The notes: generated by a model not told the origin, from the letters alone. DNA of 32,389 nt from Brevibacillus sp. (GCA_029240815.1 JARDZO010000025.1:1-32389), one strand, 5' to 3'. Positions 7,306 through 15,750 are shown, counted from the first letter of the stretch. Translations and numbers: made by a program.

Positions 7306-9057
7306 TTACTCTCGCTGCTGGACTGCAAGACTTTGTGCATGTTTTCCTTGTGGTTCAGACAGAGTAACACATTCCCGAAACGCAAGGTGTTTGCAGCCCA
7401 GACATTTGGTGAGATCTACATCAGTAAGGGCGAAGTCGATAGCTTCTCCAGTATTTGTAAAGTGGTGAGCTTCTCCAATCAGTTGATAGAGTCCGGTACG
7501 TTGTAGGAGTTCTTTGGGCTGAGTTTGTAACTCAGAGAGGATAACCGTTCCTCCCTGTTTTTGAAATTGTCTAACCACATTGGCCAAGTTAGCTTCACCC
7601 GTAGTATCCATGAACGGGACGTTTCCCATGCGCAGCAGCAATATGCTTGGCTTGGAAGACATCTTGCTCAGGATGGACATTTCCAGCATGCTCGCATCTC
7701 CGAAAAAAATCGGCCCCTCGATGGTGAAAATGCTGATCTGAGGGCAATCATGCCCTTCTGAAACCATGTGGGACATGACCTTTTGATGCTTTTGAGATGG
7801 GTCAGGAAGTGCTTTCGCTACCTGTAAGGTTCCGCTCATTCGTTTGACAAACAGGAGAACAGATAGAACGAGACCAATCTCCACGGCGAATGTCAAATCC
7901 GTCAGAACCGTTAGTAAAAATGTGAGTAGGAGAACGACCGAATCGCTGGTTCTCGTTTTGAGGATGTGAGCAAATTCCTTGCGTTCGCTCATGTTCCAAG
8001 CTACAAGCATCAAAATGGGTGCCATACTTGCCAAAGGGATATGAGAGGCATAGGGTGCAAACAAAAGAAGGACAAGCAATACCACCATACCATGAATCAC
8101 GCCAGACATAGGTGAAACGGCGCCGCTTCTAATATTGGTCGCCGTACGAGCAATGGCACCTGTAGCTGGAATGCCGCCGAATAAGGGGGTGATCATATTG
8201 GCGATGCCTTGGCCGATTAATTCTCGATTGCTGTTATGTCGATGACTCGTCATGCCATCAGCTACCACCGCAGATAGCAGAGACTCGATAGATCCCAGGA
8301 GAGCGATGACGATCGCGGGACTCAGAAGGGATTGAATTCGTTCCATCGTTAATTCGGGAATATGAAAAGAAGGCAACGTGCTCGGAATGGCTCCAAATGT
8401 TGACCCAATGGTTGCTACTTTCTCTTCAAATAATAGCACAGCTACCAAACTGGATATAACCAAACCGATCAGAGACCCAGGAACTTTTGGAAGAATACGT
8501 GGAGTCAGTAAAATCAGAGAGAGACAAATGCAAGCTGTGATGATGCTGTAAACGTTGAGAGTAGGGAAGTGGATGACAATTTCCTTCATGTTGGAGAGAA
8601 AATCTTCGTGCTTCTGAATGTCACGAAGCCCAAGGAAATTGACAATCTGCCCACTGAAAATGATGACAGCGATCCCAGCCGTAAATCCGATCGTCACCGG
8701 ACGAGGAATGTACTTGATCAGAGTGCCAAGTCGGAATATCCCCATGAGGACGAGCATGACTCCTGCCATAAGACCGGCAATCAGCAGGTTTTCATAACCG
8801 TACTGCATGACGATGGCAAAGAGAATGGGAATAAACGCTCCTGTAGGTCCGCCAATTTGATACCGAGATCCTCCACATAAAGAAATCAATACACCCGCTA
8901 CGATGGTTGTGTAGATGCCGTACTCCGGTTTGACTCCTGAGGCGATTGCGAATGCCATCCCAAGAGGCAGAGCGATAATCCCCACAATCAATCCTGACAC
9001 GCAATCTCTTCTGAACGACTGCATACGATAGCCTTCAAATCTTCCCGTCCACTGCAT
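7306..9057 (-). CDS. SulP-family anion transporter with STAS domain and Cys-rich C-terminal tail
   Basis: This 583-residue protein has a membrane domain with many hydrophobic helices. It begins SGLIVGIIALPLGMAFAIASG, the conserved SulP first helix, and includes GGPTGAF. A STAS domain with the P-loop-like segment MGNVPFMDTTGE follows. SulP proteins move sulfate, bicarbonate, molybdate or dicarboxylates. After the STAS domain there is an extra tail with C-x2-C-x7-C (Cys552, Cys555, Cys563) and His557, a possible metal or redox site not needed for transport. The start ATG at 9057 follows GAAGAAGGG. It is transcribed with the ArsR gene from the promoter at 9105-9134. The substrate cannot be read from sequence. 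Confidence 0.9.
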   Translation of the reverse strand: MQWTGRFEGYRMQSFRRDCVSGLIVGIIALPLGMAFAIASGVKPEYGIYTTIVAGVLISLCGGSRYQIGGPTGAFIPILFAIVMQYGYENLLIAGLMAGVMLVLMGIFRLGTLIKYIPRPVTIGFTAGIAVIIFSGQIVNFLGLRDIQKHEDFLSNMKEIVIHFPTLNVYSIITACICLSLILLTPRILPKVPGSLIGLVISSLVAVLLFEEKVATIGSTFGAIPSTLPSFHIPELTMERIQSLLSPAIVIALLGSIESLLSAVVADGMTSHRHNSNRELIGQGIANMITPLFGGIPATGAIARTATNIRSGAVSPMSGVIHGMVVLLVLLLFAPYASHIPLASMAPILMLVAWNMSERKEFAHILKTRTSDSVVLLLTFLLTVLTDLTFAVEIGLVLSVLLFVKRMSGTLQVAKALPDPSQKHQKVMSHMVSEGHDCPQISIFTIEGPIFFGDASMLEMSILSKMSSKPSILLLRMGNVPFMDTTGEANLANVVRQFQKQGGTVILSELQTQPKELLQRTGLYQLIGEAHHFTNTGEAIDFALTDVDLTKCLGCKHLAFRECVTLSEPQGKHAQSLAVQQRE

Positions 9058-9072
9058 GATAGAACCCTTCTT

Positions 9073-9134
9073 CTTTTGAATATTTGATTATTTGAATATA
9101 GATTATGATAAGTCTGTTCTTTAGTCGCTGTCAA
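9073..9134 (-). promoter_or_regulatory. SulP-ArsR promoter with overlapping repeat operator
   Basis: On the minus strand TTGACA (9134-9129) is followed after 18 bases by TATCAT (9110-9105). Downstream, at 9073-9100, three near-identical AT-rich units (ATTCAAAT, AATCAAAT, ATTCAAA) follow each other across the expected transcription start. That is a good place and composition for an ArsR-family operator, suggesting autoregulation. Confidence 0.65.
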
Positions 9135-9184
9135 TTCACATTTCCTTTGCCCTTTTTTAACATGTCCTTCACGTTACCTTAACT
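9135..9184 (+). promoter_or_regulatory. Candidate PhoP box: direct hexamer repeats at 11-base period
   Basis: TTCACA (9135), TTTGCC (9146), TTAACA (9157), TTCACG (9168) and TTAACT (9179) stand exactly 11 bases apart. Four of the five match the Bacillus PhoP half-site TT(A/C/T)ACA, and the ~5-base spacing is the known PhoP arrangement. The box precedes the glycerol-3-phosphate uptake operon, whose E. coli counterpart ugp is phosphate-controlled. A -10 element may be TAACAT at 9194-9199, with no good -35, as expected for an activated promoter. Confidence 0.5.
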
Positions 9185-9243
9185 CGGCTACAGTAACATT
9201 CTAAGTGACAAGTGAACAGATTCCCTCGGTTGGAGCCATGGAG

Positions 9244-9315
9244 AAACCCCCGACAGCAAAACCCAAGCACTTTTCCTCAAGAGTTCTTTGGCATTGTTGT
9301 GTCGCAGGGTTTTTT
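9244..9315 (+). terminator. Leader terminator, probable GlpP antitermination target
   Basis: AAACCC (9244-9249) and CGACA (9251-9255) pair with TGTCG (9300-9304) and GGGTTT (9307-9312). The stem runs directly into six T residues (9310-9315), 26 bases before the glpP start. GlpP-type proteins read through such leader terminators when glycerol-3-phosphate is present, so this hairpin probably gates the operon and makes glpP autoregulated. Confidence 0.65.
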
Positions 9316-9341
9316 GCTATGCATCAAAGGAGGTCATGGAA

Positions 9342-9941
9342 ATGAATCAAAAGGAATTCCTCGCGAGGCTGGGCCAGTACAAGCTCATCGCATCAGTCAA
9401 AGAGGCGAGGTATTTGGAAAAAGCAGCAGAGGCAAGCCTGAGTGCGGCCGTCCTTTCGATTGGAAACATCGGAGTGATCAAAGGATACGTGGATTTTTTC
9501 AAAAGCCGCGAAATTCCGGTGTTCATTCATTTGGAGCGGGTCGGCGGAATCAGCTACGACCGGGAAGGCATTGCTTTTCTTTCCCACTACGTCAAGCCTG
9601 ACGGGATTGTGACGACGCGAAACACATTGATCAAACTGGCGAAACAAAAAGGTCTGCTGACAATACAACGACATTTTTTGGTGGACAGCGATGCGCTGAA
9701 ATCGGGGTTGCAGTCCATTCAGGAAACACAGCCCGACGCAGTAGAGCTGATGCCTGGCTTGTTGCCTGAATTCCTCGAAGAGTACAGAAGCGTGCTGGAT
9801 ACCCCCATTATTGCGGGTGGTCTGATCCGCAAGCGGGAGCAGATGGAGCAAGTACTGCAGCATGGAGCGACAGCGGTCTCTGTAGGTAGTCCCATATTGT
9901 GGAAGGAGAGTTTTGTACATGATTCAAGCTCTGTTGTTTGA
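9342..9941 (+). CDS. glpP: Glycerol-3-phosphate-responsive antiterminator GlpP
   Basis: This 199-residue protein is collinear with Bacillus GlpP, an RNA-binding antiterminator built on a TIM-barrel-like fold that binds glycerol-3-phosphate. Recognisable segments are IGNIGVIKGYVDFFK near residue 36, PVFIHLERVGGIS near 55, KPDGIVTTRN near 78 and TPIIAGGLIRKREQ near 156. The start ATG 9342 sits 8 bases after AAAGGAGG. An ATG six bases earlier is too close. Its end overlaps the HAD gene by 23 bases. It leads the G3P transport operon and is preceded by a terminator it may itself control. In B. subtilis the targets are glpFK, glpD and glpTQ leaders. Here the likely target is its own operon. Confidence 0.9.
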   Translation: MNQKEFLARLGQYKLIASVKEARYLEKAAEASLSAAVLSIGNIGVIKGYVDFFKSREIPVFIHLERVGGISYDREGIAFLSHYVKPDGIVTTRNTLIKLAKQKGLLTIQRHFLVDSDALKSGLQSIQETQPDAVELMPGLLPEFLEEYRSVLDTPIIAGGLIRKREQMEQVLQHGATAVSVGSPILWKESFVHDSSSVV

Positions 9942-10581
9942 TCTCGATGGTACGCTCTTGGATAGTCGTGACGCGGTCATCGATGCCGTTTCCTTTACAG
10001 CGGATCAATACGCACCCGGTCATTTTAGCCGGGAGGAACTGCTCGCACGCTTTGGAGAATCGTTTGATGATTTTCTTGCGGCAGTCGCAGCGTCGGCTGG
10101 TGCGCCTGACAAAAAGGAAGTGCTGGATCGCTACTTTGCCTACGTACGGGAAAACCACGAGCAGCACGTGAAGCTTTTTCCTTTTGTCCGCGAAGGGTTG
10201 GAGAAACTGCAGGCAGCCGGGTATGAACTGGCGATCGTCACGAACAAGCAACGAGAATTTGCGGTGGCTGGCCTGGAACTGGCAGGAATTGATCATCTGT
10301 TTGCTTCGATTGTCACTGTAGATGATGTGTCGCGGGGCAAGCCTTCAGCGGAGCCAGTCCAAAAGGCGTTGGCAGAGCTGGGCAGACGTCCGGAGCAAGC
10401 GATGATGATCGGGGACAGTCGTTTTGATGTGCTCGCGGCTGTAGGAGCCGGAGTATCTTCCGTCGTGCTGGAATGGTATGGACAAGAAGAGTGGCAATAC
10501 GCGATTCCTGACTTCCGCTTCGCTGATTTTCAAGCATTTGTCGCTGAAATGCTGGCGGTAAAAATCCAGGGAGGGAGCTGA
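9919..10581 (+). CDS. HAD-superfamily phosphatase, phosphoglycolate phosphatase-like
   Basis: This 220-residue protein shows all four HAD motifs: I DLDGT with Asp8 and Asp10, II VTNK with Thr108, III Lys141 in RGKP, and IV GDSRFD with Asp166 and Asp170. The helical cap between motifs I and II places it in subfamily IA with PGP/PpaX/Gph proteins. The start ATG 9919 lies 8 bases after GGAAGGAGAG, and the gene overlaps glpP, so the two are coupled. In this operon the enzyme could dephosphorylate glycerol-3-phosphate or a related phosphate monoester produced from imported diesters. That substrate is inferred only from location. Confidence 0.85.
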   Translation: MIQALLFDLDGTLLDSRDAVIDAVSFTADQYAPGHFSREELLARFGESFDDFLAAVAASAGAPDKKEVLDRYFAYVRENHEQHVKLFPFVREGLEKLQAAGYELAIVTNKQREFAVAGLELAGIDHLFASIVTVDDVSRGKPSAEPVQKALAELGRRPEQAMMIGDSRFDVLAAVGAGVSSVVLEWYGQEEWQYAIPDFRFADFQAFVAEMLAVKIQGGS

Positions 10582-10586
10582 TCCAG

Positions 10587-11654
10587 ATGGCACGAGTGGT
10601 GTTGAACCAGATCACCAAAACGTTTCAGAATCAGCAAGTGGTGAAGGGGATTGACCTCATGATTCCCGATGGATCGTTCACGGTTCTGGTAGGGCCTTCG
10701 GGGTGCGGAAAATCCACGACACTACGGATGATTGCAGGGTTGGAGAGTGTGACGGGCGGAGAGGTCATGATCGGGGATCAAACGGTCAACCAGCTGCCGC
10801 CGGGAAAACGGGACGTGGCGATGGTGTTCCAGAACTACGCCCTGTATCCGACGATGAGCGTGTACGATAACATCGCTTACGGACTGCGCAACCGCGGGAC
10901 CTCGAAAAAAGAGTGCAAGGTACTGGTGGAGGAAATTGCCGAGATCGTCGGTTTGACTCCATACCTCAAGCGCAAGCCGTCCCAGCTGTCGGGTGGTCAG
11001 CGTCAACGTGTGGCCCTGGCGCGCGCGATGGTAAAAAAGCCAAAAGTATTTTTGATGGACGAACCCCTCTCCAATCTGGATGCGAAGCTGCGCAATCAAA
11101 TGCGGGTGGAGCTGACCAGTCTGCACAAGCAGTTGGGAAGTACGTTTATCTATGTGACGCACGATCAGGTAGAAGCGATGACGATGGGCGATCAGATTGT
11201 CGTCATGAGTGAAGGAAATATCATGCAGGTAGCAGCACCTCTGGAGCTGTACCAAGAGCCAGACAACCTGTTTGTCGCTCAATTTATCGGCTCACCGGCT
11301 ATGAATGTAGTGGCCGATGGAGAAAACAGCCCGCTCGTCTGGGGATTCCGCCCGGAAAAAGCGCAGCTGCTTCCGGAGTCAGCGGTGCCAGCCGCGTCAC
11401 TTGAGCTGCGGACGCTGCGAGGAATCGTCATCTCGCGCGAAATCTTGGGCTCGGATTCTCTCTGTCACGTAGAAACAGAAAAAGGTCGAGTGGTCGTCAA
11501 AGTAGACACGGAAACATCGATTCAAATGGGCACTCATGTACAGGTGGCCGTTCACGTCACCAACATTTACGAATTTGATCGAGCAACCGGGAAGCGGACG
11601 GGGAGAGTGGCAGGACGAGCGAATCAGCACGCGTTGGCTGGAGGGGTGGTCTAA
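10587..11654 (+). CDS. ugpC: ABC transporter ATP-binding protein, UgpC/MsmK type
   Basis: This 355-residue ATPase belongs to the MalK/UgpC subfamily. Walker A is GPSGCGKST at residues 36-44, the Q-loop region is VFQNYALYP, the signature is LSGGQRQRVALARAM, Walker B is VFLMDEPLSNLDA and the switch His is in THDQVEAMT. A C-terminal OB-fold/TOBE regulatory domain (WGFRPEK) fills the last ~110 residues. It energises import through UgpA and UgpE, the next two genes. Its stop codon shares one base with the ugpA start (TAATG). The neighbouring GlpP and glycerophosphodiesterase identify the transporter as Ugp rather than Mal. Confidence 0.88.
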   Translation: MARVVLNQITKTFQNQQVVKGIDLMIPDGSFTVLVGPSGCGKSTTLRMIAGLESVTGGEVMIGDQTVNQLPPGKRDVAMVFQNYALYPTMSVYDNIAYGLRNRGTSKKECKVLVEEIAEIVGLTPYLKRKPSQLSGGQRQRVALARAMVKKPKVFLMDEPLSNLDAKLRNQMRVELTSLHKQLGSTFIYVTHDQVEAMTMGDQIVVMSEGNIMQVAAPLELYQEPDNLFVAQFIGSPAMNVVADGENSPLVWGFRPEKAQLLPESAVPAASLELRTLRGIVISREILGSDSLCHVETEKGRVVVKVDTETSIQMGTHVQVAVHVTNIYEFDRATGKRTGRVAGRANQHALAGGVV

Positions 11655-12604
11655 TGCGCAAAGCGGTTACCGCCCCAGAGCTTGCCGGGACAGGAAATCA
11701 GGTGACCCAAAAGCTATCAGGAGTCCCGATCGACTGGATGGAACGGTTACGGCCTTACCTGTATGTCGCTCCGGCTATGCTGTTTTTTGCCCTTTTCTTC
11801 TTCTTTCCCATTGCGTATGTGATCTACCTTTCCTTCTTTGATTGGTCGCTGCTGAATCTCGAGGAGATGGAGTTCGTAGGGCTTGATAACTTTACGGCCT
11901 TGATGATGGAGGAAGATTTCCTGCAAGTATTGGGTAATACGCTCGTCTATACCGTAGCAACGGTAGGCTTGGGGATATGCATTTCCTTTATGCTGGCGCT
12001 GTGGCTCAACCGTAAAGCAAAAGTCTACGGGATCGTTCAGGCTGCTGTTTTTAGCCCGCATATTGTGTCACTCGTATCGATCGCGATGCTGTGGATGTGG
12101 CTGATGGACCCGCAGTACGGATTGTTAAACGCCTTATTGGAAATGGTCGGATTGCCCGGATACACATGGTTGTCAGACACCAAGAGTGCGATGGTCTCTC
12201 TGATTCTGGTCAGCATTTGGAAGGGAGTCGGCTACAACACGCTCGTCTTTATCGCCGGTATGCAAAGTATCCCGCGAGACATCTACGAAGCGGCGGAGCT
12301 GGACCACTCACCTTGGTGGCGGACCCTGACTCGCCTTACCGTCCCGATGCTCTCCCCGACGATATTCTTTTTGCTCGTCATCAATACAGTCTCATCCTTT
12401 CAGGTGTTCGACACGATTTACATCATGACGCAGGGAGGACCGGTCAACAGTACGAACATGCTCGTCTTTTACATTTATGAGCAAGGCATGGACTTCTACA
12501 ACGGCGGTGCTGCCTCCGCAGCCTCTGTTATTCTGCTCGTCATGGTAGGATTGCTGACTTTGCTGCATTTCCGCTTGATGGAGAAAAAAGTTCACTATCG
12601 ATAA
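11654..12604 (+). CDS. ugpA: ABC sugar-type permease, UgpA-like (glycerol-3-phosphate)
   Basis: This 316-residue membrane protein has six predicted transmembrane helices, and its first hydrophobic segment begins near residue 36 (YLYVAPAMLFFALFFFFPIA). The coupling EAA loop is EAAELDHSPWWRTLTRLTVP in the last third, and TQGGPVNST follows it, as in UgpA/MalF proteins. The start ATG 11654 overlaps the ATPase stop by one base. It forms the heterodimeric channel with the product of the next gene. Substrate identity is inferred from operon context, because UgpA and other sugar permeases are hard to separate by motif. Confidence 0.87.
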   Translation: MRKAVTAPELAGTGNQVTQKLSGVPIDWMERLRPYLYVAPAMLFFALFFFFPIAYVIYLSFFDWSLLNLEEMEFVGLDNFTALMMEEDFLQVLGNTLVYTVATVGLGICISFMLALWLNRKAKVYGIVQAAVFSPHIVSLVSIAMLWMWLMDPQYGLLNALLEMVGLPGYTWLSDTKSAMVSLILVSIWKGVGYNTLVFIAGMQSIPRDIYEAAELDHSPWWRTLTRLTVPMLSPTIFFLLVINTVSSFQVFDTIYIMTQGGPVNSTNMLVFYIYEQGMDFYNGGAASAASVILLVMVGLLTLLHFRLMEKKVHYR

Positions 12605-12633
12605 GATCGATCAAACTGAGAGGAGGCTCGCTC

Positions 12634-13461
12634 ATGATGCAAGTAGGACGAACCGCATGGAAAACGGTGGAGTGGGTGCTGCTGGCGGCAGTTGGTCTGG
12701 TATTTCTCTTCCCGTTTTTATGGATGTTTCTCACTGCTTTTAAGACCATGCCGGAAGTCTATCAGTTTCCGCCTACCTGGTGGCCGGACTCGTGGCAATT
12801 TGAGAACTTCCGCATCGCCTGGAACTCCGGACCTTTTCTCACGTATGTCATGAACAGCATTTTGGTAGCAGGAGGGATCTTGATCCTGCAGTTTCTGATC
12901 GCGGTACCTGCGGCTTACGCCTTTGCCCGGTATCGTTTCCCAGGGCGCAACTGGCTGTTTGGCCTGAGCCTGATCGCTCTGATGATTCCTGCGCAGGTCA
13001 TCTTTTTGCCGGTCTACGTAGAGATGAGCCACTGGGGATTGGTCAATACCTTGTGGTCCCTGATCCTTCCTTTTGGCGCCAGTGCGTTTGGAATTTTTCT
13101 CTTGCGCCAGTCGTTCATGCAAGTACCTGACGAAGTCATCGAGGCTGCACGTCTAGATGATGCGTCCGAGTGGAAAATCATGTGGACGATCATGGTGCCG
13201 ATGGCCAAGCCGGTGCTAGTTACCTTTGGATTGTTCAGCTTTATCTACCATTGGAATGATTACTTCTGGCCTCTGATCATGACGAACAGTGACAATGTGC
13301 GGACGCTCCCGATCGGTATTTCGATGCTGAAGGCAGCGGAAGGCGGCAAACAATGGAACGTCATCATGGCGGGCAACATGATTCTCGTCCTGCCGATTCT
13401 CGTCGTCTTTTTCTTCGCACAGCGGCACATTATCAGCGCGTTTGTCTATCAGTCCAAATAA
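12634..13461 (+). CDS. ugpE: ABC sugar-type permease, UgpE-like (glycerol-3-phosphate)
   Basis: This 275-residue protein has six predicted membrane helices and the MalG/UgpE fold. The N-terminal segment FPFLWMFLTAFKTMPEVYQF and the EAA loop EAARLDDASEWKIMWTIMVP are both typical. It begins at ATG 12634 behind GAGAGGAGG. The next codon is also ATG, so the start could be one codon later. It lies 29 bases after ugpA and 29 bases before the binding-protein gene, inside one operon. Confidence 0.87.
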   Translation: MMQVGRTAWKTVEWVLLAAVGLVFLFPFLWMFLTAFKTMPEVYQFPPTWWPDSWQFENFRIAWNSGPFLTYVMNSILVAGGILILQFLIAVPAAYAFARYRFPGRNWLFGLSLIALMIPAQVIFLPVYVEMSHWGLVNTLWSLILPFGASAFGIFLLRQSFMQVPDEVIEAARLDDASEWKIMWTIMVPMAKPVLVTFGLFSFIYHWNDYFWPLIMTNSDNVRTLPIGISMLKAAEGGKQWNVIMAGNMILVLPILVVFFFAQRHIISAFVYQSK

Positions 13462-13490
13462 GCGACACCACTTAAAAGGAGGATATTTAC

Positions 13491-14819
13491 GTGAAAAAGT
13501 TACAGGTATCCATGTTGGCGTGCGTATTAAGTGTGACGGCAGTACTGGCCGGGTGTGGCAGCAGTAAGGAAGCGTCAGGAAGTAACAATCAGGCTGGTGG
13601 CAGCTCTGCACCACAAGGACAGACAGCTAGCGCTGGAAAACCGGTAGAAATCGATTTCTGGTATGCCTTGGGCGGCAAAAACGGGGAATACATTGAAAAG
13701 ATGGTCAAGGACTTTAATGCCTCGCATAAAGATATTGTGGTGAAGCCTTCGTATCAGGGGAGCTACTACGAAAATCACTCAAAAGTACTGGCATCCGTAT
13801 CCGCTGGCAATCAGCCTGATGTGACGATGGTAGAGGTAGGATCGATCGGTGCATTTGCTGACGCCAAGGTACTGGAGGATCTGGGGACGTACGCGAACGG
13901 ATCGGAGAAGAAGTACATACCCGGTCTGATGGGGAACTCCTACTGGAAAGACAAACTGTATGCCGTTCCTTTCAACCGCTCGACTCCACTGCTGTACCTC
14001 AACCGTGATATGCTGAAGGCGGCAGGACTTGATCCGAATGGACCGAAAACATGGGAAGAGCTGCGTCAATACTCGCAAGCTCTGACGAAAAAAGAAGGAA
14101 GTAAAACAGCTACGTACGGCTTCTCTACTGCGATTGACATCTGGTTCTACGAAGCGCTTGTCTTCCAAAGCGGCGGAAAAATCTTGACCGATGACAACAA
14201 AGAGCTGGCGATCAATAGCGAAGCAGGGAAAGCGCCTCTGGAGTTCTGGACGAGTATGCTGAAAGAAGGCATCATGAAAGCACCTCCGGGTGAGAAGTAC
14301 AACGCGTGGGATGTAGCAAAACAAGATTTCCTCAATCAACAAGTCGGTATGATTTTTACTTCGACAGGTGATTTGCGCTCTTTGAAAGAAAATGCCAAAT
14401 TTGATTTGGGCACAGGGTTTTTGCCAGCTAACAAGAACTACGGAGCCCCAACAGGCGGAGCCAACTTGGTGATGCTGGCGAAATCGAGCGATGAAGAGAA
14501 GAAAGCTTCCTGGGAATTCATGCAATGGATGACAGATACCAAACAAACCATTCCGTTCTCACTGGAATCCGGCTACATGCCTGTCACGACGGAAGCAGTA
14601 GAATCGGAAGATATGAAAAAAGCCTATGAAAAAGAACCGAACTTCCAAGTGGCGGTCAACCAGCTGCAATACGCTTCCCCACGCCCAATGGTACCAGGTT
14701 ACAAAGAGTTGCAAGAAGTCATCATGACGGAGATCCAACGGGCAGTATTGGGTCAGGCGAGCGTAGACGAAGCGATCCAAAAGGCTGCGGAAAAAGGACA
14801 AAAGCTTCTGAAAAAATAA
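13491..14819 (+). CDS. ugpB: Extracellular solute-binding lipoprotein, UgpB-like
   Basis: This 442-residue family 1 solute-binding protein has a GTG start at 13491, 7 bases after AAAAGGAGG. The signal peptide ends in the lipobox VLAGC with Cys22, followed by a Ser/Gly/Asn-rich linker of ~30 residues. The mature domain (VEIDFWYALGGKNGEYIEKM) resembles UgpB, including the NQPDVTMVEVGSIGAF segment and PTGGANLVML in the second lobe. It captures glycerol-3-phosphate or glycerophosphodiesters outside the membrane and docks on UgpA/UgpE. It is placed after the permeases, unlike in E. coli, where ugpB is first. Confidence 0.87.
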   Translation: MKKLQVSMLACVLSVTAVLAGCGSSKEASGSNNQAGGSSAPQGQTASAGKPVEIDFWYALGGKNGEYIEKMVKDFNASHKDIVVKPSYQGSYYENHSKVLASVSAGNQPDVTMVEVGSIGAFADAKVLEDLGTYANGSEKKYIPGLMGNSYWKDKLYAVPFNRSTPLLYLNRDMLKAAGLDPNGPKTWEELRQYSQALTKKEGSKTATYGFSTAIDIWFYEALVFQSGGKILTDDNKELAINSEAGKAPLEFWTSMLKEGIMKAPPGEKYNAWDVAKQDFLNQQVGMIFTSTGDLRSLKENAKFDLGTGFLPANKNYGAPTGGANLVMLAKSSDEEKKASWEFMQWMTDTKQTIPFSLESGYMPVTTEAVESEDMKKAYEKEPNFQVAVNQLQYASPRPMVPGYKELQEVIMTEIQRAVLGQASVDEAIQKAAEKGQKLLKK

Positions 14820-14840
14820 CAAAAACGAGGAGTGAGCGAC

Positions 14841-15560
14841 ATGAACATTTGCATGGCACATCGAGGGTGGTCGGGCAAGGCACCGGAAAATACAATGACT
14901 GCGATTCGACTTGCGCTGGCAGAGCCTGCGATTCAGGCGATGGAGATTGACGTGCAGCTGTCTCGCGATGGAGTTCCTGTGCTCATCCACGATTTTACGC
15001 TGGGACGCACTACGAATGGTAAAGGACTCGTCAAGAATCACACGTTGGAAGAGTTGCGTGAACTGGACGCGGGTAGCTGGTTGGACGAGAAATTTGCAGG
15101 AGAGCGCATTCCGACGTTGGAAGAAGCATTGCTGGCAGTCAAAGGTCGTTGCACGCTGAATATCGAGCTGAAAGCGACGAGTGATATGTATCCGGGTATT
15201 GCGGAAAAGGTATTGGAACTCCTGGAACAGCATGATATGAAGCACGAGGTCTACATCACGTCGTTTGACCATGATCTGATCCGCCAGGTGCGTGAGCTGG
15301 ATGCCACCGTTTTGACAGGCTTGATCGTTTCCGGACGCCCCGTGCTGATGATGGAGCAATTGCAAGAAGCGGGAGCAAACATTCTTTCCATGGGGTATCC
15401 GTACTTGACCCGCGAGCTGACTGTCGAAGCGATCGAACGAGGATATAAGGTGGTCGCGTGGACATTGGATGATCCCGAGCACATACGCACCGTCATGTTG
15501 TGGCATCCAGACGTGCAGATTTGTACGAATCACCCAGATCGGATGCTCGAGTTTGTGTAG
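14841..15560 (+). CDS. ugpQ: Glycerophosphodiester phosphodiesterase (GlpQ/UgpQ type), cytoplasmic
   Basis: This 239-residue protein is a compact GDPD-family TIM barrel. Catalytic and metal residues are visible: His7-Arg8 (HRGWSGKAPENT), Glu35 and Asp37 (MEIDVQLSRDG) and His50 (IHDFTLGRTTNG). There is no signal peptide, so it acts inside the cell like UgpQ, hydrolysing imported glycerophosphodiesters to glycerol-3-phosphate and an alcohol. ATG 14841 is chosen over GTG 14832 because GAGGAG lies at the right distance only for the former. It is the last gene of the operon and is followed by a strong terminator. The HAD phosphatase in the same operon could act next on the G3P. Confidence 0.88.
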   Translation: MNICMAHRGWSGKAPENTMTAIRLALAEPAIQAMEIDVQLSRDGVPVLIHDFTLGRTTNGKGLVKNHTLEELRELDAGSWLDEKFAGERIPTLEEALLAVKGRCTLNIELKATSDMYPGIAEKVLELLEQHDMKHEVYITSFDHDLIRQVRELDATVLTGLIVSGRPVLMMEQLQEAGANILSMGYPYLTRELTVEAIERGYKVVAWTLDDPEHIRTVMLWHPDVQICTNHPDRMLEFV

Positions 15561-15573
15561 AGGATTGCATGAA

Positions 15574-15607
15574 AAAAGCCGCCGGAGCCATGCTTCAGGC
15601 GGCTTTT
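15574..15607 (+). terminator. Intrinsic terminator of the glycerol-3-phosphate operon
   Basis: AAAAGCCGCC (15574-15583) pairs with GGCGGCTTTT (15598-15607) across a 14-base loop, directly after the phosphodiesterase gene. Confidence 0.88.
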
Positions 15608-15750
15608 CGTGATGGGCGCGGGCAAAGGATGGCTGTGTCCAATTGAATGTCAGGTAATTTCCTCGGTTTTTTACAGACAATCGTAACCTCCTCTCAGCGA
15701 ACTGCTTATGATAAGAAAAAGGCGGCTTCGCCAAGGAGTGAAACAGGACC

